Below, one piece after another: positions 5,772-10,802 of a DNA stretch of 10,802 nt (position 1 is its first letter; each line of letters begins with the position of its first letter). Made by a program: the position numbers and the translations under genes. Below the pieces are notes generated by a model, which did not search any database, was not told the origin of the DNA, and was given only the letters and a program-made list of their open reading frames with translations. Source of the stretch: an uncultured Clostridia bacterium (GTDB lineage Bacteria > Bacillota > Clostridia > Oscillospirales > Ruminococcaceae); the NCBI GenBank assembly GCA_947631585.1, contig CANRLY010000056.1, forward strand, positions 1-10,802, given 5' to 3'.

Positions 5772-6767
5772 GTGGGTGAAAAATTGGACTGTAAAACAAT
5801 ATCTATAGGCGGCGTAAAAATCCGAAAAACCGCCGCTCTTGCGCCTATGGCTTCGGTCGCCGACCGCAGTTACCGGCTCATCTGCAAGGAGTTCGGAGCG
5901 GCATATGTGGTCAGCGAGATGATCTCCGCAAAAGGGCTGTGTTACGGCGACAAAAAGACCGCTGAGATGTGCGTTATCACACCGCCGGAGCGACCGATGG
6001 CGTTGCAGCTTTTTGGTGAGGACCCCTATTTTATAGGCAAAGCTGCTTACCAACTGTCCAAATTTTCACCCGATATAATCGACATCAACATGGGCTGTCC
6101 CGTGCCGAAAGTCGTTGGCAGCGGCAGCGGAAGTGCGCTTATGCGCAAGCCTGAAACTCTTGCCGAAATTGTCCGTGAGGCGGTGAAAAATTCCCCTTGC
6201 CCGGTGACGGTGAAGATTCGTTCAGGCTGGGACGAAAACAGCGTAAATGCGCCGGAGATCGCTAAAATCTGCGAGCAAAACGGTGCGGCGGCGATAACGG
6301 TCCACGGCAGGACCAGGAGTCAGTTTTACAGCGGAAAAGCCGACTGGGACGTTATCAGAAATGTCCGAAATTCTGTACAGATACCTGTTATCGGGAATGG
6401 TGATGTTACCACTCAAGAAGAGTGTGAAAAAATGTACAGCTACACCGGCTGCGACCTTGTCATGATCGGCAGAGGGAGTTACGGGAGACCTTGGATATTC
6501 CGAGATATCGCACTTTTTCTTGAAGAAGGGAAAGTTGCCGGAGATGTTTCAGTTGCTGAGAAAATGCAAATCATGCTTCGGCACGCACAGTTGCTTTGCG
6601 CCGAAAAAGGCGAGTTGCAAGGCATGAAAGAAATGCGGAAAAATGCCGGTTGGTACATCAAGGGACTGCCGGGAAGCGCAGCGGTAAGAGGCAGGTTGTG
6701 CGCAGTTACCGAGCTTGCGCAGCTGACTGAAATTGCTGATGAGCTTGCGGAGAAATTTGCGAAGTGA
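5772..6767 (+). CDS. dus: tRNA-dihydrouridine synthase (DusB-like)
   Basis: FMN-dependent enzyme that reduces specific uridines in the tRNA D-loop to dihydrouridine with NADPH, in the cytoplasm. It has 331 residues, the usual length. The TIM-barrel core shows APMASVADRSYR (24-35), QLFGEDP (79-85), DINMGCPVPKVV (104-115; catalytic acid C109), VKIRSGW (147-153), TVHGRTRSQFYSG (176-188), IPVIGNGDV (204-212) and the FMN phosphate site IGRGSYGRPWIF (232-243), followed by the C-terminal helical tRNA-binding domain. The start is uncertain. GTG 5772 has no clear ribosome binding site, while TTG 5784, four residues in, lies just after GGGTGA and gives an N-terminus closer to the family. rsmI follows after 30 nt, so the two are probably co-transcribed, both being RNA-modification genes. 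The substrate position cannot be assigned; Firmicute Dus1/DusB types differ in target. Confidence 0.95.
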   Translation: MGEKLDCKTISIGGVKIRKTAALAPMASVADRSYRLICKEFGAAYVVSEMISAKGLCYGDKKTAEMCVITPPERPMALQLFGEDPYFIGKAAYQLSKFSPDIIDINMGCPVPKVVGSGSGSALMRKPETLAEIVREAVKNSPCPVTVKIRSGWDENSVNAPEIAKICEQNGAAAITVHGRTRSQFYSGKADWDVIRNVRNSVQIPVIGNGDVTTQEECEKMYSYTGCDLVMIGRGSYGRPWIFRDIALFLEEGKVAGDVSVAEKMQIMLRHAQLLCAEKGELQGMKEMRKNAGWYIKGLPGSAAVRGRLCAVTELAQLTEIADELAEKFAK

Positions 6768-6797
6768 GTAAAATTTTGTACAGAAAGAGGGGTAATT

Positions 6798-7622
6798 TTG
6801 GGCGTTTTATATGTTGTTGGGACTTCGATCGGAAACCTTTCCGACATGACTTTCAGGGCGGTTGAGACCCTAAAAACCGTGGATTTCATATGCGCCGAGG
6901 ACACCCGTGTGACCGCAAAATTGCTGAATCATTTCGACATCAAAAAGCCGATGGTTAGCTATCACGAGCACAACGCCAGGGTCGCCGGAAAAGCGGTCTG
7001 CGAACGGCTGTTAGCAGGCGAAAATGCTGCGATCGTGACCGATGCCGGTATGCCCTGCATTTCAGACCCTGGGGCAGATCTGGTCCGTGCGTGCGCAGAA
7101 AAAGGCATCGAAGTGCGGGTCGTGCCGGGGGCTTCGGCGGTCGTCTCTGCGGTCGCTGTGAGCGGTCTGGACACGTCGAGATTTTCCTTCGAGGGATTCC
7201 TTTCGGTTACGAAAAAACAGCGATTTTCCCACCTTTTTCAGGTAAAAGATCTGCAGACGACGCTTGTTTTTTACGAAGCGCCGCACAAGCTTCTCAACAC
7301 GCTGACGGACATGCTGGAGTACTTCGGGGACAGGCGGATCTCGCTTTGCCGTGAGCTGACGAAGGTGCATGAGGAGGTGTTTCGCACGACTTTGGCGCAA
7401 GCGGTGGAATTTTATTCTGAGAACAAGCCTCGCGGGGGGTTCGTGCTGGTCATTGAAGGCGCAAAAACTGCGGTTGAAACGGTTTCTGAGGACGACGCAA
7501 TAGAGCGTGTTCGGGAGCTTGTTTCCGGAGGCGTAAGGCCAACGGAAGCCTGCAAAATGGTCGCTTCGGATACCGGAATACCTAAAGGAAAGTTATATTC
7601 ACTTTTGATATCAAATAATTAA
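6798..7622 (+). CDS. rsmI: 16S rRNA (cytidine1402-2'-O)-methyltransferase RsmI
   Basis: SAM-dependent tetrapyrrole-methylase-fold enzyme that 2'-O-methylates C1402 in the decoding centre of 16S rRNA, where RsmH adds the N4 methyl. It has 274 residues, the full family length. Motifs are GTSIGNLSDMTFRAVETL (8-25; the family usually has GTPIGNL, here Ser replaces Pro), AEDTRVT (33-39), SYHEHN (54-59), TDAGMPCISDPG (81-92) and VVPGASAVVSA (108-118). After the core, the C-terminal 50 residues carry the helix-turn-helix-like tail typical of RsmI (GGVRPTEACKMVASDTGI then GKLYSLL). The start is TTG 6798, chosen because GAGGGG lies about five to six bases ahead and the protein then begins MGVLYVVGT as in the family. 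It is downstream of dus in the same likely operon. The stop runs into the AT-rich element at 7623-7675. Confidence 0.97.
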   Translation: MGVLYVVGTSIGNLSDMTFRAVETLKTVDFICAEDTRVTAKLLNHFDIKKPMVSYHEHNARVAGKAVCERLLAGENAAIVTDAGMPCISDPGADLVRACAEKGIEVRVVPGASAVVSAVAVSGLDTSRFSFEGFLSVTKKQRFSHLFQVKDLQTTLVFYEAPHKLLNTLTDMLEYFGDRRISLCRELTKVHEEVFRTTLAQAVEFYSENKPRGGFVLVIEGAKTAVETVSEDDAIERVRELVSGGVRPTEACKMVASDTGIPKGKLYSLLISNN

Positions 7623-7675
7623 AAATACAATATGTAATATATAGGCATATATATGATATACCATATATTGTATTT
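7623..7675. repeat. AT-rich element R1 ahead of the unknown gene
   Basis: Made only of short dyads. AAATACAATAT (7623-7633) and ATATTGTATTT (7665-7675) are 11-bp perfect inverted arms. Inside, ATATATGATA and TACCATATAT (7649-7668) form a near-palindrome with 9 of 10 positions matching. TGTAATATAT (7633-7642) and TGATATACCATATAT (7654-7668) recur exactly in the element ahead of rimI, at nearly the same spacing. It could be an operator, a promoter region, or an AT-only terminator for rsmI. The ribosome binding site of the next gene follows about 15 bases later. Confidence 0.7.
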
Positions 7676-7692
7676 GACATTTGGAGTTGCAT

Positions 7693-8490
7693 ATGGAATG
7701 GATAAGAGAACTATATAATATGTTGCCGAATGGCAGATTAGAGAAAAAGCAGTTTGTTGACGGACTGTTGAAGTTGGCGCTGGAGGAACTGGCGAAGAAA
7801 CCCGATCCGCTCACAAAGGGGTGGTGTTTGTTCAGCATTTGCGATGCGTATGCAATGCTCAGGGACGGGGAGAGCCAGTTTGTCTGGCATTGGAAATTTT
7901 TTGAGCACGCTCACTCGTTGGGCGAAAAATTTACCTTTTGGGCGGTTGCGGATCAGACCCAGCGGTTTACCTTGGAGCAGTGCGGTCATGGCGATCTTTG
8001 GTGGGAAATGTATTTTGCGGCTTGTGAGAATAACCCCGAAATTACGCCTGAAAACGAAATAATTGCATTTAATGCACACCGAACCGCTACGGCATTTTCG
8101 CCTGCCGGAAAGGTTGAAACCCTGAGAAAATTAGTTGCTGAGGAGAACTACAGGCTGCTTCTTGACGGAACTAAACAGTCCAGAAATTTTCCCTATTACA
8201 AAGCTGTTTATACTGCTAATTTAAGCGATGATACAGAGGAAATTTTCGCTGTCGGTGATAGCTTGTTGGAGGGATTGGCTGGGCCGGAATTTGAGATGAA
8301 GTTCATTCCCGGCGAGTGGGAATACCTAGCGACGGAAAGAAATGAGTGTTATTATGCTCGAATCGCAGTCGGAGCGGCGGTCAATTCGCTTATCAGACAT
8401 GATAATATTTCGCTTGCAAAAACTTTGTATGAGAAAGCAATTAAATATGGTTTGCCTTGCAGTCGTTACATTGAGCGTTTGATATATTAA
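7693..8490 (+). CDS. Unrecognised 265-residue protein, probably all-helical
   Basis: I do not recognise a family. The start is ATG 7693, with GGAG six bases upstream; an in-frame TTG at 7681 overlaps that site. The protein has no signal peptide, no membrane segment and no obvious catalytic motif. It is rich in aromatics, especially Trp and Phe in 44-108 (GWCLFSICDAYAML, VWHWKFFEHAHSLGEKF, DLWWEMYFAACE), and reads as successive amphipathic helices. The end (LAKTLYEKAIKYG, 241-253) is TPR-like, so a TPR/HEAT-type repeat scaffold is a reasonable but weak guess. Composition is visibly more AT-rich than rsmI or tsaD. It is bracketed by two copies of an AT-rich element and sits where tsaB often lies upstream of rimI, but it lacks the TsaB N-terminal ATP-fold motif and is not TsaB. 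It may be a lineage-specific insertion between conserved translation genes. Confidence 0.8.
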   Translation: MEWIRELYNMLPNGRLEKKQFVDGLLKLALEELAKKPDPLTKGWCLFSICDAYAMLRDGESQFVWHWKFFEHAHSLGEKFTFWAVADQTQRFTLEQCGHGDLWWEMYFAACENNPEITPENEIIAFNAHRTATAFSPAGKVETLRKLVAEENYRLLLDGTKQSRNFPYYKAVYTANLSDDTEEIFAVGDSLLEGLAGPEFEMKFIPGEWEYLATERNECYYARIAVGAAVNSLIRHDNISLAKTLYEKAIKYGLPCSRYIERLIY

Positions 8491-8497
8491 TACCAAA

Positions 8498-8532
8498 TGT
8501 AATATATCAGAATGTAATGATATACCATATAT
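8498..8532. repeat. AT-rich element R2 ahead of rimI
   Basis: TGTAATATAT (8498-8507) and TGATATACCATATAT (8518-8532) are exact copies of the boxes in R1, 20 bp apart start to start here against 21 bp in R1. The 10-11 bases between them differ. The left half of the inner palindrome is weaker than in R1. The element lies eight bases after the stop of the unknown gene and 15 bases before the rimI ATG, so it could control rimI as R1 could control the unknown gene. Confidence 0.75.
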
Positions 8533-8547
8533 AGTGTTGGTGATATT

Positions 8548-8988
8548 ATGGAATTTATTTATAGAGATGCTGATAAAAGTGATATCAAGGATATAGCTTT
8601 GTTGGAAAAGTCCGTGTTTTCGGACAGTTGGAGCGAGACGGTATTAGCGACTTCGCTGTGTAATCCGTTGTATAAGTTGCTGTGCGCTTTTTTGGACAGC
8701 AAGCTTGTGGGTTATGCGTGTGTAATGTGCGTTTGCGAAGAAATTTCAGTTAACAGGATTGCAGTTGCAGAAAATGCACGGAGAATGGGTATTGCAACTG
8801 AGCTTTTGAAGCAGTGTTTTGATTATTTTCCTGATGTAGAACGTGCATTTCTTGAAGTTCGGGAATCTAATATATCTGCTGTCAAACTGTACGAAAAATT
8901 GGATTTTAAGGTTATTTCAGTTCGCAAAAATTATTACTCAAAGCCTACTGAAAATGCACTGATAATGGAGAAATTTTTCGGACAGTAA
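8548..8988 (+). CDS. rimI: Ribosomal-protein alanine N-acetyltransferase RimI (GNAT family)
   Basis: GNAT enzyme of 146 residues that transfers acetyl from acetyl-CoA to an N-terminal amino group; in E. coli the substrate is ribosomal protein S18. The acetyl-CoA pyrophosphate loop is RRMGIA (78-83) within VAENARRMGIATELL. RimI signature parts follow: FLEVRESNISAVKLYEKLDF (101-120), VRKNYYSKPTENALIM (125-140). The usual Gly of the YxxxGF motif is Asp here (LDF), a mild departure. The start is ATG 8548, with GGTGA a few bases upstream. tsaD follows after 187 bp rather than in close coupling. The coding sequence is more AT-rich than tsaD. The assignment is strengthened by the rimI-tsaD neighbourhood common in Firmicutes; tsaB and tsaE are not in the window. 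Confidence 0.92.
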   Translation: MEFIYRDADKSDIKDIALLEKSVFSDSWSETVLATSLCNPLYKLLCAFLDSKLVGYACVMCVCEEISVNRIAVAENARRMGIATELLKQCFDYFPDVERAFLEVRESNISAVKLYEKLDFKVISVRKNYYSKPTENALIMEKFFGQ

Positions 8989-9175
8989 AGTTGTTCGGTA
9001 ATTTATAAGCACAGATTTATGTACAATTACTATTTGTGCCGAATTTGTAATTACTTGATTGCTGAGATTTACGATTTAGTGATTTATAGCGGAAATATGG
9101 CAGTATGTTGTTTTGATTATTTTTATAGTTTAAATTTAAGTCTACATATTTGGACAGTTATTTGGAGGTCAATTT
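8989..9175. other. AT-rich spacer between rimI and tsaD
   Basis: No gene. It begins with the end of the TTTTCGGACAGTAAA copy that overlaps the rimI stop (8975-8989). GTACAATTA at 9021-9029 parallels the same word at 5441-5449 in the other AT-rich spacer, so the two spacers may descend from one repeat. ATATTTGGACAGTTATTTGG (9147-9166) is a further variant and runs into the tsaD ribosome binding site. A spacer this long suggests that tsaD has its own promoter, but no clear -35/-10 pair was found. Confidence 0.45.
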
Positions 9176-10189
9176 ATGTTGGTGCTTGGAATTGAAAGTT
9201 CCTGCGATGAAACGGCTTGCGCTGTGGTAGAGGACGGCAGAAAAGTTCTTTCAAATGTGGTTGCGACGCAGATCGCCGAACACAGGCTTTACGGCGGAGT
9301 TGTGCCTGAGATCGCTTCCCGGCGACATTCAGAAAACGTTTTAGGGGTCGCAAAAGCAGCCCTTGCCGACGCTGGCTGCGAAATTGGCGACATTGGAGCG
9401 GTCGCCGTGACCTTTGCGCCCGGGCTGATAGGCGCATTGCTGGTGGGGGTCAGTTTTGCGAAGGGTCTTGCGATTTCCTGCGGAAAACCGCTGGTTCCGG
9501 TGCATCACATTGCCGGGCACATCGCCTCTTTGTACCTGAGCGGACCGCTTGAGCCGCCGTTTTTGTGCCTGGTGGCAAGCGGAGGTCACAGCCTGATCGT
9601 TGAGGTGCTGAATTACACGGAATTTCGGGTGGTTGGCAGGACTCACGACGACGCAGCCGGAGAGTGTTTTGACAAGGCGGCGAGGGTGTTGGGATACCCG
9701 TATCCGGGTGGGAAATTCATTGATGAAGCTGCGAAAAATGGCGATCCTACGGCGTTTTCGCTGCCCCGTCCAAAGATACCGGGTTGCCCGTTTGACTTTA
9801 GTTTTTCGGGGCTGAAAACGGCGGTTGTGAACCTTGCGCACAACGCTGAGCAGCGTGGCGAGTCCCTCAATAAGGCGGACGTTGCGGCGTCTTTCCAAAG
9901 GGCGGTCAGCTCGGTTTTGGTGGAAAAATTGATGCTTGCGGCGAAGGAGTTGGGCTATCAGAAAATTGCGGTCGCAGGCGGAGTTTCCGCCAATTCCGGC
10001 GTGCGTGCGGCGGTTGCGGAAGCCTGCAAAATGAGCGGAAGGCAGCTGTTTTTGCCCGACCTGAAATTTTGCGGCGACAACGGTGCGATGATCGCAAGTC
10101 AGGGGTATTACGATTTTATCGTTGGGAGATGTGCCGGCGCTGATCTCAACGGCAGAGCTACCATGTCTCTGGAGGAACTGAATATTTAA
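9176..10189 (+). CDS. tsaD: tRNA N6-adenosine threonylcarbamoyltransferase TsaD
   Basis: Catalytic subunit of t6A37 synthesis. With TsaB and TsaE it transfers the threonylcarbamoyl group from TC-AMP to A37 of ANN-decoding tRNAs in the cytoplasm. It has 337 residues, full length. ASKHA-fold motifs are GIESSCDETACAVVEDG (5-21), VPEIASRRHSEN (43-54), metal ligands in HHIAGH (H111 and H115), ASGGHS (134-139), AGGVSANSGVRAAV (about 266-279) and CGDNGAMIA (about 299-307; D301 completes the metal site). All appear intact. The start is ATG 9176, with GGAGG seven bases upstream. It is downstream of rimI, the usual order in Firmicutes. Its partners are expected elsewhere in the genome, as the enzyme needs TsaB. 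A strong terminator follows. Confidence 0.97.
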   Translation: MLVLGIESSCDETACAVVEDGRKVLSNVVATQIAEHRLYGGVVPEIASRRHSENVLGVAKAALADAGCEIGDIGAVAVTFAPGLIGALLVGVSFAKGLAISCGKPLVPVHHIAGHIASLYLSGPLEPPFLCLVASGGHSLIVEVLNYTEFRVVGRTHDDAAGECFDKAARVLGYPYPGGKFIDEAAKNGDPTAFSLPRPKIPGCPFDFSFSGLKTAVVNLAHNAEQRGESLNKADVAASFQRAVSSVLVEKLMLAAKELGYQKIAVAGGVSANSGVRAAVAEACKMSGRQLFLPDLKFCGDNGAMIASQGYYDFIVGRCAGADLNGRATMSLEELNI

Positions 10190-10220
10190 CTGTACAGAAA
10201 ATTGTATTTATAATTTTATG

Positions 10221-10250
10221 AAATGCGCCCTTTATGGGCGTGTTTTTTAT
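10221..10250 (+). terminator. Rho-independent terminator of tsaD
   Basis: CGCCC (10226-10230) and GGGCG (10236-10240) pair around a TTTAT loop. The stem extends through G-U pairs to AAA/TTT, and TTTTTT follows at 10243-10248. It lies about 30 bases after the tsaD stop. Confidence 0.88.
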
Positions 10251-10381
10251 TTACCTTTTTTGAATACCTAATAATTATTTTATTGTTGAATTGTGTCCCT
10301 GGTTTTGGACTGTTGTCTCACTGTTGAATTGTCCGAAATTATGGACTTTTATTTTACCTGTTTTGCTGGGTTGTGTGGCGT

Positions 10382-10411
10382 GGGTGGGGCTGGTCTGGGC
10401 GGCGGCGTGGG
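10382..10411 (+). other. Possible G-quadruplex tract with longer loops
   Basis: G runs at 10382-10384, 10386-10389, 10397-10399 and 10409-10411 give loops of about 1, 7 and 9 bases; a further GGG lies at 10368-10370. The long loops make this weaker than the tract at 10700. Confidence 0.4.
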
Positions 10412-10699
10412 TTTGTAGCAAGGTGTTTTGAGGTTGACTATTGAGGGGGTGTTTGCGGTGCAAGTGGGATTTTGCGCACGGTGGGTGCTTGCGGAGAGAG
10501 TTTTTACAGGGTAAGATTTGTACAATGCTTTGGACTTTTATAGATATACGATGAGATTTGCAGTGTTCTATTCGGTTCGGGTGTCGTGAAGTTCGGCGCA
10601 GGGCGTTTTGTGGTTGGCGGTTAAGGGGGAGTTTGGCTGGGGATTTTTGCGTGAGCTGCGTTCGGGTTTGGAGTGCTGAGGGGAGTCCGGCGGAAGGTT

Positions 10700-10716
10700 G
10701 GGTCGGGTGGGGAGGG
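10700..10716 (+). other. Canonical short-loop G-quadruplex motif
   Basis: GGG (10700-10702), TC, GGG (10705-10707), T, GGGG (10709-10712), A, GGG (10714-10716). Four G3+ runs with loops of 2, 1 and 1 bases meet the strict definition, and such short loops usually form stable parallel quadruplexes. A T6 tract follows at about 10720-10725. It lies in DNA without a gene. Confidence 0.75.
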
Positions 10717-10802
10717 TGGTTTTTTGATGGAGGTGGGGCGGCGGTTTTCTTATGGTTACCAAATTGAAATATTATGTAAACAAATTGTAAACATCAGGCC
10801 AG

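Larger units (their letters stand above)
10251..10802. other. G/T-rich region without a gene
   Basis: From about 10280 to 10760 the + strand is strongly G/T-rich, opposite in sense to the C/A-rich array at the left end. No coding sequence is credible: the open frames on both strands are low-complexity and lack ribosome binding sites. TGTTGAATTGT is directly repeated (10284-10294, 10322-10332). GGACTTTTAT occurs at 10343-10352 and 10532-10541. Two G-quadruplex-capable tracts are listed separately. After 10760 the sequence turns AT-rich, with TGTAAACA repeated twice near 10775-10795, which may be the control region of a gene beyond the window. Confidence 0.6.

Noticed and set aside
7693..8490. 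TsaB, expected upstream of rimI
   Set aside because: It lacks the N-terminal nucleotide-fold signature of TsaB (a hydrophobic strand followed by D-T/S) and has a different, all-helical character.
9341..9898. Long open frame antisense to tsaD
   Set aside because: It is a shadow of the conserved tsaD coding frame, with an Arg-rich, low-quality translation and no ribosome binding site or promoter.
10558..10767. Small Gly/Trp-rich protein in the G/T-rich region
   Set aside because: The open frame results from low stop frequency in G-rich DNA, has no ribosome binding site, and overlaps another open frame on the opposite strand.

Overview
The window looks like chromosomal DNA of a Clostridia-type Firmicute, possibly Oscillospiraceae/Ruminococcaceae. 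This rests on near-consensus sigma-A promoters, strong GGAGG-type ribosome binding sites, TTG/GTG starts, a Big_2/VanY cell-wall enzyme and a rimI-tsaD pair. The species cannot be read from the sequence. No transposase, integrase, phage, CRISPR, rRNA or tRNA gene was recognised.

Layout. (1) 1-1415 is a non-coding array of three tandem units (the first cut by the window edge; full period about 520 bp), rich in C and A on the + strand. Each unit carries hairpins and an internal subrepeat of 71-72 bp. (2) 1490-3276: an extended -10 promoter, a leader hairpin and a membrane-anchored protein with about four Ig-like (Big_2) repeats and a VanY-type D,D-carboxypeptidase domain. (3) 3287-3315: a bidirectional terminator. 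(4) 3332-4260: a minus-strand pair of small membrane-protein genes, flanked on both sides by GC-rich elements that each fold as a closing stem around three hairpins. The elements share a 9-nt 5' border and lie in the same orientation. (5) 4472-5379: a perfect TTGACA-N17-TATAAT promoter and a Cof-type HAD phosphatase. (6) 5772-7622: dus (tRNA dihydrouridine synthase) and rsmI (16S rRNA C1402 2'-O-methyltransferase), probably co-transcribed. (7) 7623-8532: an unrecognised 265-residue gene between two copies of an AT-rich element, one ahead of it and one ahead of rimI. (8) 8548-10189: rimI and tsaD, then a terminator. (9) 10251-10802: G/T-rich DNA with no gene and two G-quadruplex-capable tracts.

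How the genes fit together. dus, rsmI, rimI and tsaD all act on the translation apparatus: tRNA dihydrouridine, 16S rRNA methylation, ribosomal protein acetylation and tRNA t6A37. rimI-tsaD is a familiar Firmicute pair, but the usual neighbour tsaB is not in the window; an unrelated gene with its own AT-rich element occupies the upstream position. The VanY protein acts on peptidoglycan at the cell surface and is a separate transcription unit.

The best candidates for something undescribed are the non-coding structures: the three-hairpin elements flanking the two-gene unit, the tandem structured array at the left end, and the duplicated AT-rich leader element around the unknown gene. No complete new enzymatic system can be claimed from this sequence.
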